DNA of 64,000 nucleotides, from positions 3,433,001 to 3,497,000 of the forward strand of contig NZ_CP146350.1 of assembly GCF_037055355.1 (NCBI RefSeq), written 5' to 3'. Under the pieces are notes generated by a model, which ran no database searches, was not told the DNA's origin, and worked only from the letters and a program-made list of their open reading frames with translations. Position 1 is the stretch's first letter. Each line of letters opens with the position of its first letter. A program made the translations under genes and the position numbers. Source of the stretch: Streptomyces sp. DG1A-41. GTDB lineage: Bacteria > Actinomycetota > Actinomycetes > Streptomycetales > Streptomycetaceae. This document shows, piece by piece, positions 36,234 to 45,351 of this stretch.

Positions 36234-37198
36234 TCAGCGGTGAGACGCCATGAGGACATCATCGGTGGCCGGAATCCACCCTTCGGCGGGCCTCCGCAGC
36301 CACCCCGCCTCCGCCGCGAGCCGCGCCGCCGCCCGTCGCAGCGCGTCGAGCGCGGGGTGCGTCAAGCCCTTGCGCCACACCAGCGACACGGGAGAAAGCG
36401 GAACAGGATCGACCAATGGACGTGACACCGTCGTCGGCGGGGCCGGGAACCCCACGACGGTCAGGACCGGGTTGCGCGTACGGGCCATGATCCGCTGGAA
36501 CTCCTCCTCCCCGACGGCGAGCGGTGCCGGTGGCGCGATCTCGATACCCCGTCCCTCGAACAGCAGCCGCGCGAGGCCGGTCCACTCCGGCGTACGGGGA
36601 TTGCCGGCCCCGCGTAGACGGTCTCGCCGGCCAGCTCGGCGAGCGGCACCTCCGCCAGCGAGGCCAGCCGGTGGTCCCCGGGCAGCACGACCGCCATCGG
36701 CTCGAACCGCACGGGCTGGTGGTCGAGCCCGGACCGCAGCGCCGGATCCAGCCCGGCGAACCGTCCGAACGACGCGTCCAGCCGGCCCGCGAGCAACTCC
36801 CCGGCGGCTCCGGTCAGACCGCTCTCATAGCGGGCCATCAGCTCGTGCCGCGGGGCGAGTTCACGCGCCCGATGCAGCACGCGGCGCGGTGTGACCAGGC
36901 CCGGGGAGTTGAGGTCCACCAGCAGCGGCCGGGCCCGGTCGAAGGCGGCGAGCAGTTCCTCCTGCGCCTGGAGCACGCGGCGGGCGTACGGCAGCAGCCG
37001 CTCTCCGTCGGGCGTGAGTGTCACCTGCCGCGTGGTCCGTACGAACAACTCGGCGCCCAGCTCCCGCTCCAGCCGCCGCACGTCCCGGCTGAGCGCCTGC
37101 TGGGCCGTATGCAGACGCACCGCGGCACGGGTGAAGTGCAGTTCCTCGGCGACGGTGACGAAGGCGCGCAGGAGACGGGGGTCGAGGTGGCCGGGCAT
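36234..37198 (-). pseudogene. LysR-family transcriptional regulator, broken by a single-base frameshift
   Basis: The N-terminal helix-turn-helix (DPRLLRAFVTVAEELHFTRA; LSRDVRRLERELGAELFVR) and most of the effector domain read to GETVYAG. The continuation (NPRTPEWTGLARLLFEG, LTVVGFPAPPTTVSRPL, LVWRKGLTHPALDALRRA) is in another frame. Restoring one G in the G4 run (C4 at 36,608-36,611 on the plus strand) joins them to give a normal regulator of about 320 residues. No further damage is seen, so sequencing error is a real possibility. Target genes are unknown. Confidence 0.85.
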
Positions 37199-37303
37199 GC
37201 CGTGAACCTACAGCGACGGCCTGCCGTTCGGCCCCCGGCGACCCGCTCAGTCCTCGGCGACCCGCTCGGACTCCGGCGCCCTGCTCGGACCCCGGCGGCC
37301 TCC

Positions 37304-38179
37304 TCAGCTCCCGGCCACCCGACCAGGCTCCTCGCCGCCCTCCCCCACACACTCACCCGGAACGGGACCGGCACCCGGACCGGCACCCGCGCCCGTCACC
37401 TCACCCCCCGGACCATCCCCACCGGCAAGTTCCCTCGACGGAACCTGCCCCAGGCGATGCCGAGGCACCGTACGCACGGGCGGACGCGTCAGCGTGATCT
37501 GGCGGACGACCTGCTGGAAGCACGCCAGCGCCGCCAGCCCGGGCAGGGCGGCAGCCGCGATACCGAGGACGGTCCTCGGTGCCTGGGCGACACACAGCAG
37601 CACGGCGACGCACGAGAAGACCACCACCACGCACCAGGAGTGCACGGCACGGCGCTGGTGCAGCGCGGCCCGCAGGACGGACAGGGAGGCCACCAGCCAG
37701 GGCCCGTACACCAGCAGGGGCCACCAGGTGCGCAGGCTGCGCTCCGCGGGGGACACCGCGACCAGGCGCAACGGGTCGTAGGCGACCATGCCGCTCAGGA
37801 GACTCACCGCGGAAGCGATGACGGCCGTCAGGGCGGCGACGAGGAAACTGGTGGTGCGGAGCACGCCCGGGGCTCTGCTGGCCCGGATCTTGCGGTGGCG
37901 CCGGGGGACGTCCCGTACGGGCGGCAGTTCCTCGGTGATGTCCTGGAGGCGCTGCATGCGCTCGCCCGGGGCCGGGTCCGCGGGGGCGGGGGCGGGGGCG
38001 GCCTGTGCCGTGTCCCGGGGGGCGGGAATCCTCGACTCCTGCTCCCCGAGCGCCTCCTCGAGGATGAACGCCAGTTCCTCCGCCGGGTCCCAGGTCGGAT
38101 CCGGTGGCGTCAGCGGAGTCACATAATCCCTGGTCGGAGCCCGGTGCCGGCCGGTGCCCTCGATTCCTTTGTCGTACAT
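37304..38179 (-). CDS. DUF2637-like four-helix membrane protein
   Basis: A 291-residue protein. The N-terminal region is Pro/Ala/Glu-rich (PAEELAFILEEALGEQE) and predicted cytoplasmic. Four membrane helices follow (residues about 105-235), including the DUF2637-type SFLVAALTAVIASAVSLLSG and VYGPWLVASLSVLRAALH. The tail is Gly/Pro-rich. Related proteins occur in Streptomyces and on mobile elements as spread-type proteins; the role here is unknown. The 81-residue gene lies 12 bp upstream, so the two are probably one operon. Confidence 0.7.
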   Translation of the reverse strand: MYDKGIEGTGRHRAPTRDYVTPLTPPDPTWDPAEELAFILEEALGEQESRIPAPRDTAQAAPAPAPADPAPGERMQRLQDITEELPPVRDVPRRHRKIRASRAPGVLRTTSFLVAALTAVIASAVSLLSGMVAYDPLRLVAVSPAERSLRTWWPLLVYGPWLVASLSVLRAALHQRRAVHSWCVVVVFSCVAVLLCVAQAPRTVLGIAAAALPGLAALACFQQVVRQITLTRPPVRTVPRHRLGQVPSRELAGGDGPGGEVTGAGAGPGAGPVPGECVGEGGEEPGRVAGS

Positions 38180-38191
38180 AGCGCGATCCGA

Positions 38192-38437
38192 CTATTCCGC
38201 AAGCACGAAAGCGGGCCATTCCGTCGCACTGATCCACCGCCGGGCGAGGTCCTTTTCCAGCACGCTCATGGCATCGATGAAATCGCGCAGAACCGGCTCG
38301 GTCACCTGGAGCGCGACCGGGCAGCCGGCCTTGGTGAGCGTGCCGTTGACGGTGGCCGACGAGTGCGCTGGAGCGGGAATGTAGGTGTAGGGGCCGAGCG
38401 TTACCGCCCAACCGTCTTTCCTGGTCGCCTCGGTCAT
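38192..38437 (-). CDS. Small hypothetical protein upstream of the DUF2637-like gene
   Basis: An 81-residue soluble protein starting MTEATRKDGWAVTLGPYTYI and ending WISATEWPAFVLAE. No membrane segment or known motif. The ATG at 38437 is preferred over 38479. It is followed after 12 bp by the DUF2637-like gene. Confidence 0.6.
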   Translation of the reverse strand: MTEATRKDGWAVTLGPYTYIPAPAHSSATVNGTLTKAGCPVALQVTEPVLRDFIDAMSVLEKDLARRWISATEWPAFVLAE

Positions 38438-38653
38438 GTACCGACTAACCGTCGGTCCACTTCGGCGGATGCGCGGCAAACGAGTGAAGGATTTCCCGGC
38501 CGAGTATCTTTTCCATGTGTCATTAAGGACTCTCCATATCGCTGTATGAAAAACAGGCCGCGAACATTTCCCGCCTGTCCTACAACCCAGGTGCGTGAGT
38601 CCGTACGGAACAGGTGTTGGACCGCCCGATCACCTCCGGGCGACGGTGGGGGC

Positions 38654-39862
38654 ATGCCGCAACTCACCCCGTACCGCCGTCTCTTCGGGCTGTCGGGCGC
38701 CCGTGCGTTCACCGCCGGGAACCTGATCGCCCGGTTGCCGATGGGCATGTTCAGCGTCAGCGCGGTCGTCATGATCGCCGGGACGCGGGGCTCGTACGCC
38801 CTCGCCGGTGCCGTCACGGCGACGGGGCTCGCGGCGACCGCGGTGGTCGCGCCGTGGACCGCGCGGCTCGTCGACCGGCACGGCCAGGCCCGGGTTGCCC
38901 TGCCCGCCACGGTGATCGCCGTCCTCGGCTCGCTCGCGCTGCTGCTGTGCGTGCGCCACGGCGCCCCCGACTGGACCCTCTTCGCGGCGTACGCCGCCAC
39001 CGCGACGACCCCCAACACCGGCGGCATGTCCCGCGCCCGCTGGGCGTATCTGCTGAAAGGCGACGCGAAGGCCCTGCACGCCGCCAACTCCTTCGAGCAG
39101 GCCGCGGACGAGCTGTGCTTCATGCTCGGGCCGGCGCTCGCGGCCTTCCTGTGCGGCACGTTCTTCCCGGAGGCGGGCACGCTGGCCGGCGCGGTGCTGC
39201 TGATGTCGGGCGTCCTGCTGTTCGCAGCGCAGCGCTCGACCGAACCGCCGCCCCGGGGACGTACGACGACGGCCGGTTCACCGTTGCGGGCGCCCGGCAT
39301 CCCGCCGCTGCTGGCCGTGTGCCTTGCGATGGGCGCGGTGTTCGGGGCGACGGAGGTCGTCACGATCGCGTTCGCGGACGCACAGGGTCACAAGGCGGCG
39401 GCCGGTGTGGTGCTCGCCCTCCAGGCGGCAGGCTCGTGCGCAGCCGGCCTGGTGTACGGGGCGCTGCGGCCGGCCGGGTCCGCGCGGGCCCGCCTGCCGT
39501 GGTGCGTGGCCGCGATGACGGCCCTGCTGACGCTGCCACTGCTCGCGACGGCCCTGACCGGCTCGCTCCCGCTGCTCGCCGGCACGCTGCTGATCGCCGG
39601 GATGGCGACCGCCCCGACCATGGTCACCACCATGACGCTGGTCCAGCAGCGCACCCCCGAGGGCCATCTGAACGAGGGCATGACCCTGGCCGTGACGGGC
39701 CTGCTCGGCGGCATCGCCTGCGGCAGCGCGATCGGCGGCTGGACGGTGGAGCACGCCTCGGCGGCGGCCGGGTACGGCGTGCCGGTGACGGCCGCCGCCG
39801 TGGCCCTGGTGCTCTCCCTCGTTCTGTTCGGGTCGTCGAATCGCTTCACCACGTCCGCGTAA
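38654..39862 (+). CDS. Major facilitator superfamily transporter
   Basis: A 402-residue MFS protein with about 12 helices. ARLVDRHGQARVALPATVIA is the motif A-type loop. SFEQAADELCFMLGPALAAF and TPEGHLNEGMTLAVTGLLGG are typical of the YfmO/SetA-like efflux group of actinobacteria. GGTGGGGGC precedes the ATG at 38654. The substrate is unknown. The gene stands alone and ends 150 bp before the sugar transporter operon, facing the same way. Confidence 0.8.
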   Translation: MPQLTPYRRLFGLSGARAFTAGNLIARLPMGMFSVSAVVMIAGTRGSYALAGAVTATGLAATAVVAPWTARLVDRHGQARVALPATVIAVLGSLALLLCVRHGAPDWTLFAAYAATATTPNTGGMSRARWAYLLKGDAKALHAANSFEQAADELCFMLGPALAAFLCGTFFPEAGTLAGAVLLMSGVLLFAAQRSTEPPPRGRTTTAGSPLRAPGIPPLLAVCLAMGAVFGATEVVTIAFADAQGHKAAAGVVLALQAAGSCAAGLVYGALRPAGSARARLPWCVAAMTALLTLPLLATALTGSLPLLAGTLLIAGMATAPTMVTTMTLVQQRTPEGHLNEGMTLAVTGLLGGIACGSAIGGWTVEHASAAAGYGVPVTAAAVALVLSLVLFGSSNRFTTSA

Positions 39863-39924
39863 CCCGTTTCGTCAATTTTCGCGCATCCCATTGACGGCCT
39901 GGAAGCTCGCGCATACCTTCGCCC

Positions 39925-39961
39925 GTCGAAGCGCTTCGACGCCGCGTATCGAACGATTCGA
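39925..39961. promoter_or_regulatory. Two LacI-type palindromic operators upstream of the sugar ABC operon
   Basis: A perfect 16-bp palindrome GTCGAAGCGCTTCGAC at 39,925-39,940 has the central GCGC typical of LacI-family sites. TCGAA-CGA-TTCGA follows at 39,949-39,961. Both lie 52-88 bp upstream of the binding-protein ATG. The obvious regulator is the LacI-family gene at 45351, the last gene of the coupled run. Confidence 0.7.
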
Positions 39962-40012
39962 CGACCCGCGTGGCGCTGCGACCTACCCATCCGGCTCCCC
40001 TGGAGGCACAGG

Positions 40013-41305
40013 ATGTTGACGACACGAAGGCGTGTGGTGGCGACGGCGGTGGTCCTGGCCGGAGCACTGCTGGTGACCTCCTGCGGTGACTCGGACAGCG
40101 GCTCCTCCGACGGCAAGACCCTGAAGCTCTGGCACTACGAGGGCCCGGACAGCGCGATGGGCGCCGCCTGGAACGAGGCCATCAAGGAGTTCGAGAAGAC
40201 GCACCCGGGCGTGAAGGTCGAGTTCGAGGAGAAGGGCTTCGAACAGATCCAGAAAACCGCGCCCATGGTCCTCAACTCCGGCGACGCCCCGGACCTCATG
40301 GAGTACAACAAGGGCAACGCCACGGCGGGCCTGCTCTCCAAGCAGGGCCTGCTCACCGACCTCACGGCCGAGGCCACCAAGCGCGGCTGGGACAAGAAGC
40401 TCAGCTCCGGTGTGCGCACCACCAGCGTGTACGACACCAACGGGGTCATGGGCTCCGGCAAGTGGTACGGCGTGCCCAACTACGCCGAGTACACGCTGGT
40501 CTACTACAACAAGGACCTGTTCAAGAAGCACGGCATCGCCGAGCCGAAGACGCTGGGCGACCTGACCGCCGCGATGGACAAGTTCGTCGACGCGGGCGTC
40601 ACCCCGCTGGCCAACGCGGGCGCCGAGTACATGGCCCAGCAGTACCTGTACCAGCTGGCCCTGTCGAAGGCGGACCGCTCCTGGGTCGACGCCTACGAGC
40701 TGTACAAGGGCAAGACCGACTTCCACGACACGGCCTGGACGTACGGCGCCGAAACCTTCGCCGACTGGGTGAAGAAGGGCTACATCGCCAAGACCTCGTC
40801 GAGCACCAAGGCGGAGGACGCCGGCGTCTCCTTCATGCAGGGCAAGGCGCCGATCATGTTCTCCGGCAGCTGGTGGTTCGGCCGGGTCGCGGCGGAGGCG
40901 AAGTTCGACTGGGGCACCTTCCTGTGGCCCGACTCGAACCTGACCCTGGGCTCCGGCGGCAACCTCTGGGTCGTCCCGAAGGGCGCCAAGAACAAGGAGC
41001 TCGCCTACGACTTCATCGACATCACCATGTCGAAGAAGATCCAGAACCTGCTCGGCAACAAGGGCGGCGTCCCGGTCGCGGCCGACCCGAACGCCATCAC
41101 CGACCCGCGGGCAAAGGCCCTCATCGCGAACTTCAACACGCTCTCCCAGAGGGACGGCCTGGCTTTCTACCCCGACTGGCCGGTCCCCGGCTTCTACGAC
41201 GTCCTCGTCTCCGAGACGCAGAAGCTGATCACGGGCAGCGCGCGACCGGACGAGTACCTGGACGCGTTGCAGGAGGCGTACGACAAGGGCGCACCGAAGC
41301 GATGA
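40013..41305 (+). CDS. Sugar ABC transporter substrate-binding lipoprotein
   Basis: A 430-residue family 1 extracellular solute-binding protein. The signal peptide ends at a lipobox (LLVTSC, Cys24), so it is lipid-anchored outside the membrane. LKLWHYEGPDSAMGAAWNEA and FEEKGFEQIQKTAPMVLNSG are typical of oligosaccharide binders. Its stop overlaps the first permease start (ATGA). The alpha-xylosidase and GH3 enzyme downstream suggest a xylose-substituted gluco-oligosaccharide as ligand; this is inference from context. Confidence 0.9.
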   Translation: MLTTRRRVVATAVVLAGALLVTSCGDSDSGSSDGKTLKLWHYEGPDSAMGAAWNEAIKEFEKTHPGVKVEFEEKGFEQIQKTAPMVLNSGDAPDLMEYNKGNATAGLLSKQGLLTDLTAEATKRGWDKKLSSGVRTTSVYDTNGVMGSGKWYGVPNYAEYTLVYYNKDLFKKHGIAEPKTLGDLTAAMDKFVDAGVTPLANAGAEYMAQQYLYQLALSKADRSWVDAYELYKGKTDFHDTAWTYGAETFADWVKKGYIAKTSSSTKAEDAGVSFMQGKAPIMFSGSWWFGRVAAEAKFDWGTFLWPDSNLTLGSGGNLWVVPKGAKNKELAYDFIDITMSKKIQNLLGNKGGVPVAADPNAITDPRAKALIANFNTLSQRDGLAFYPDWPVPGFYDVLVSETQKLITGSARPDEYLDALQEAYDKGAPKR

Positions 41306-42273
41306 CGGTCGCCGTCGACAAGCGGGGCGGGCGGGTGACCGGCAAGCAGGCCCATGCCGGCCCCCCGCGCCACCGCCCCCGCGACTCCTACGCCCTGTTC
41401 CTGCTCCCCGGCGTCCTCGCCTTCCTCGCCGTCATCGTCCTGCCGTTCCTGATGAACACGGGCGTGAGCTTCACCGACTGGCAGGGCGTGGGCAGCCCGA
41501 GCTGGTCGGGCCTGGCCAACTACCGCGAGCTGATGGACGACAGCGAGTTCTGGGCGTCGTTCCGGCACAGCCTGTTCATGGTCGTGGCGATGGCGCTCGT
41601 GCCGACGGCGATCGGCCTGGTCCTGGCCGCCGCCCTGTTCGACTACGTCGGCAAGCACTTCGGGTCGAAGACGGCCGCCGTGCTGCGGGCCTGCTTCTAC
41701 CTCCCCCAGGTGCTTCCGATCGCGGTCGCCGGCATCGTCTGGAGCTGGATCCTCGCCCCCGACAACGGCTCCCTCAACGAACTCCTGAGGGCGATCGGTC
41801 TGGGCTCCTGGCAACAGGACTGGCTCGGCGACCCCGACCTCGCCCTCTACAGCGTCATGGGCGTCATGGTCTGGGTGCAGATCGGCTTCCCGCTGGTGGT
41901 GTTCATGGCGGGCCTGCAACGCGTCGACCCGCAGCTGTACGAGGCGGCCGAGCTGGACGGCGCCGGCTGGTGGCGCCGCTTCTGGCACATCACGCTGCCG
42001 CAGATCCGCCCGGAGACGTACGTCGTGCTCACCTGGTGCACGATCGCCGCGCTCAAGGTGTTCGGCGCGGTGTACGTGCTGACGAAGGGCGGCCCGGGCG
42101 GCGCCACCAACGTGCCTTCCTACTTCTCCTTCACCACGTTCTTCGAGAAGACCCAGGTCGGCTACGGCGCCGCGATCTCCACCGTGCTGACCGTGATCAT
42201 CCTCGCCCTCTCCCTGGTCGGGCTGAAGCTCCAGACCCGGGCCGAGGACGCGGAGGAGGGGACCCGCGCATGA
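41302..42273 (+). CDS. Sugar ABC transporter permease (MalF-type)
   Basis: A 323-residue inner-membrane permease with six predicted helices. The EAA loop reads YEAAELDGAGWWRRFWHITL, the contact site for the ATPase. It starts within the stop of the binding-protein gene and ends within the start of the second permease (ATGA at both ends). No ATPase gene is present in the operon, as is usual for Streptomyces CUT1 systems that share MsiK. Confidence 0.92.
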   Translation: MTVAVDKRGGRVTGKQAHAGPPRHRPRDSYALFLLPGVLAFLAVIVLPFLMNTGVSFTDWQGVGSPSWSGLANYRELMDDSEFWASFRHSLFMVVAMALVPTAIGLVLAAALFDYVGKHFGSKTAAVLRACFYLPQVLPIAVAGIVWSWILAPDNGSLNELLRAIGLGSWQQDWLGDPDLALYSVMGVMVWVQIGFPLVVFMAGLQRVDPQLYEAAELDGAGWWRRFWHITLPQIRPETYVVLTWCTIAALKVFGAVYVLTKGGPGGATNVPSYFSFTTFFEKTQVGYGAAISTVLTVIILALSLVGLKLQTRAEDAEEGTRA

Positions 42274-43091
42274 CCGCCGTACGCCGCTACCCGGTGCTGG
42301 CAGCCCTGTGCATCGCCGCGCTCTTCATGGTCGTCCCGTTCCTCATCGTGGCGGTCAACGCGGTCAAGTCCCCGGCCGAGTACGCCCAGAGCGGCCCGCT
42401 GAGCATGCCCGACGGCCTCTACCTGGACGGCCTGAAGGACTTCTGGGAACGCGTCGACTACGGCCAGAAGCTGCTGAACTCGCTCCTGATCAGCGGCGCG
42501 GTGGCGATCTTCGCGGCGGCTCTGTCCGTCCTCAACGCGTACGCGATCGGCATCGGCCGCGTCAAGGGCCGCACCTGGGTGCTGGCGTTCTTCGTGCTGG
42601 CCAACATGCTGCCGCAGGAGGCGCTGGTCTACCCGATCTACTACCTGAGCAAGGAGGTCGGCCTCTACGACACTCGGCTCAGCGTGATCATCGTCTTCAC
42701 GGTGATCCAGGCGGCCTTCGGCACGTACCTGCTGTCGTCTGTGCTGGGCCAGTTCCCGCGCGAGATCATCGAGGCCGCCCGCATCGACGGTGCCAGCAAG
42801 TGGCAGGTCCTGTGGCGGATCGTCGTCCCCGTCAGCCGCCCCACCCTCGGCGTGCTCCTCGTCTTCTTCTTCATCTGGACCTGGAACGAGTTCCTGCTCC
42901 CCCTGGTCATGCTGATCTCCAACGACAACCAGACCGTGTCGGTGGCGCTCGGCGTCCTCCAGGGCCAGCGCCTGATGGACGCCACCATGACCAACGCGGC
43001 CGCCCTGCTCGGCGTGCTCCCCGCCATCGTCTTCTTCCTCGTCTTCCAGCGGACCCTCACCCGCGGCATCGCCGTGGGAGCCGTGAAGTAA
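42270..43091 (+). CDS. Sugar ABC transporter permease (MalG-type)
   Basis: A 273-residue permease with six predicted helices and the EAA motif IEAARIDGASKWQVLWRIVV. It forms the transmembrane pore with the upstream permease. The start overlaps the upstream stop (ATGA). The alpha-xylosidase gene begins 10 bp downstream, preceded by AAGGA. Confidence 0.92.
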   Translation: MTAVRRYPVLAALCIAALFMVVPFLIVAVNAVKSPAEYAQSGPLSMPDGLYLDGLKDFWERVDYGQKLLNSLLISGAVAIFAAALSVLNAYAIGIGRVKGRTWVLAFFVLANMLPQEALVYPIYYLSKEVGLYDTRLSVIIVFTVIQAAFGTYLLSSVLGQFPREIIEAARIDGASKWQVLWRIVVPVSRPTLGVLLVFFFIWTWNEFLLPLVMLISNDNQTVSVALGVLQGQRLMDATMTNAAALLGVLPAIVFFLVFQRTLTRGIAVGAVK

Positions 43092-43101
43092 GGACCCCCA
43101 C

Positions 43102-45351
43102 ATGAAGTTCACCGACGGCTACTGGCTGCTGCGCGAGGGCATCACCGCGGCCTATCCGGTCGAAGTCCTCGACGTCACCGCGCAGGACGGCGCGCTGGAG
43201 ATCCACGCGCCGACCCAGCCCATCCGCCACCGCGGCGACCTGCTGAAGGGACCGGTCGTGACGATCAGCGCGCACGCCCCGATGCCCGACGTCATCGGCG
43301 TCACCTTCACCCACTTCGACGGCGAGCAGCCGCGCGGACCGGAGTTCGAGGTCGCCACACAGGACGTCCCGGCGCAGGTGGCGTACGACGACGAGCACGC
43401 GACCCTGACGTCCGGCGCGCTGTCGGTGCGGGTGGCCCGCACCGGCTCCTGGCACGTCGACTTCCTCGCCCACGGCCGCACCCTCACCTCCAGCTCCACC
43501 AAGGGCATGGGCATCATGCGGGAGGCGTCCGGCGGGCACTACCTGCGCGAGCAGCTCAACCTGGGCGTCGGCACGTCCGTCTACGGCCTCGGCGAACGCT
43601 TCGGCCCGCTGGTCAAGAACGGCCAGGTCGTCGACATCTGGAACGCCGACGGCGGCACGGCCACCGAGCAGGCCTACAAGAACGTCCCGTTCTACCTGAC
43701 GGACGCGGGCTACGGCGTCTTCGTCGACCACCCGGGCAAGGTGTCCTTCGAGGTCGGCTCGGAGGTCGTCTCACGGGTGCAGTTCAGCGCCGAGACACAG
43801 CAGTTGACGTACTACGTCATCTACGGGCCGAGCCCGAAGGAGATCCTGCGGAAGTTCACCGAGCTCACCGGGCGTCCGGCGCTCCCGCCGCCCTGGTCGT
43901 TCGGCCTGTGGCTGTCGACGTCCTTCACCACCTCCTACGACGAGGAGACGGTCACCTCCTTCATCGAGGGCATGCGGGAGCGTGAACTCCCCCTGTCCGT
44001 CTTCCACTTCGACTGTTTCTGGATGCGCGAGTTCAACTGGTGCGACTTCCAGTGGGACCCGCGGGTCTTCCCCGACCCGGAGGGCATGCTGGCGCGGCTG
44101 CACGCGCGGGGCCTGCGGGTGTGCGTGTGGATCAACCCGTACATCGCCCAGCGCTCCCCGCTGTTCGCCGAGGGCAAGGCGCTCGGGCATCTGCTGAAGC
44201 GGCCGGACGGCAGTGTCTGGCAGTGGGACCTGTGGCAGCCCGGTATGGCGCTGGTCGACTTCACCAGCCAGGCGGCCCGTGACTGGTACGCCGCGAAGCT
44301 GGAGGCGCTGCTCGCGCAGGGCGTCGACTGCTTCAAGACGGACTTCGGCGAGCGGGTGCCGGTCGACGTGGCCTGGTCCGACGGCTCGGACCCGGAGCGC
44401 ATGCACAACTACTACACGTACCTGTACAACCGCACCGTCTTCGACGTGCTGCGCAAGCACCGCGGCGAGGAGGAGGCCGTCGTGTTCGCGCGGTCGGCGA
44501 CGGCCGGCAGCCAGAAGTTCCCCGTGCACTGGGGCGGCGACTGCGAGGCCACGTACGAGTCGATGGCCGAGTCGCTGAGGGGTGGCCTGTCGCTGGGGCT
44601 GTCCGGTTTCGGCTACTGGAGCCACGACATCGGCGGCTTCGAGGGCACGCCGACGCCCGCGCTGTTCAAGCGGTGGATCGCCTTCGGCCTGCTGTCCTCG
44701 CACAGCCGCCTGCACGGCAGCTCCTCCTACCGGGTCCCGTGGCTGTTCGACGAGGAGGCCGTGGACGTCCTGCGGCTGTTCACCCGGCTGAAGCTGCGGC
44801 TCATGCCCTACCTGTACGAGGCCGCCCGAACCGCCCACGCCGAGGGCCTGCCGATGATGCGGGCGATGGTGCTGGAGTTCCCGGACGACCCGGGCTGCGC
44901 CCACCTGGAGCGGCAGTACATGCTCGGGCCGGACCTGCTGGTGGCGCCGGTGTTCTCCGACGAGGGGAACGTCTCGTACTACGTGCCCGAGGGCACCTGG
45001 ACGCACTTCCTGACCGGCCGGACGGTGACCGGGCCGCGCTGGGTGCGCGAGCAGCACGACTTCCTGAGCGTGCCGCTGCTGGTCCGGCCGGGCGCGGTGA
45101 TCCCGGTGGGCGCGGTGGACGACCGGCCCGACTACGACCATGCCGACGGGGTGACCCTGCGGGCGTACGGCCTGAGGCGGGGCGACCAGGTGACGGTGCC
45201 GGTCGGGGACGTGACCTTCACCGTCGTACGCGAAGGCGAGACCCTGCGGGCGTCCTGCAGCGACCCGGCGGCGCCCTGGGGACTGGCCTCCGGCGAGCGC
45301 GAGGTGCGGGCGCAGAACGGGACCGGGTTCCTGACGCTGGAGCTGGGCTGA
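43102..45351 (+). CDS. yicI: Alpha-xylosidase, GH31, YicI-type
   Basis: A 749-residue cytoplasmic GH31 enzyme that removes alpha-linked xylose from oligosaccharides such as isoprimeverose. The nucleophile is Asp414 (CFKTDFGERVP) and the acid/base Asp480 (HWGGDCEATYESM), at nearly the same positions as in E. coli YicI. The stretch SGFGYWSHDIGGFEGT and LLSSHSRLHGSSSYRVPW are close to YicI and favour alpha-xylosidase over alpha-glucosidase. There is no signal peptide. It lies between the permease and LacI genes; its stop overlaps the LacI start. Confidence 0.88.
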   Translation: MKFTDGYWLLREGITAAYPVEVLDVTAQDGALEIHAPTQPIRHRGDLLKGPVVTISAHAPMPDVIGVTFTHFDGEQPRGPEFEVATQDVPAQVAYDDEHATLTSGALSVRVARTGSWHVDFLAHGRTLTSSSTKGMGIMREASGGHYLREQLNLGVGTSVYGLGERFGPLVKNGQVVDIWNADGGTATEQAYKNVPFYLTDAGYGVFVDHPGKVSFEVGSEVVSRVQFSAETQQLTYYVIYGPSPKEILRKFTELTGRPALPPPWSFGLWLSTSFTTSYDEETVTSFIEGMRERELPLSVFHFDCFWMREFNWCDFQWDPRVFPDPEGMLARLHARGLRVCVWINPYIAQRSPLFAEGKALGHLLKRPDGSVWQWDLWQPGMALVDFTSQAARDWYAAKLEALLAQGVDCFKTDFGERVPVDVAWSDGSDPERMHNYYTYLYNRTVFDVLRKHRGEEEAVVFARSATAGSQKFPVHWGGDCEATYESMAESLRGGLSLGLSGFGYWSHDIGGFEGTPTPALFKRWIAFGLLSSHSRLHGSSSYRVPWLFDEEAVDVLRLFTRLKLRLMPYLYEAARTAHAEGLPMMRAMVLEFPDDPGCAHLERQYMLGPDLLVAPVFSDEGNVSYYVPEGTWTHFLTGRTVTGPRWVREQHDFLSVPLLVRPGAVIPVGAVDDRPDYDHADGVTLRAYGLRRGDQVTVPVGDVTFTVVREGETLRASCSDPAAPWGLASGEREVRAQNGTGFLTLELG

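Noticed and set aside
36524..38650. A long plus-strand frame leading into the MFS gene at 38654
   Set aside because: It is antisense to the LysR, DUF2637-like and small genes; only the part from ATG 38654 resembles a protein.
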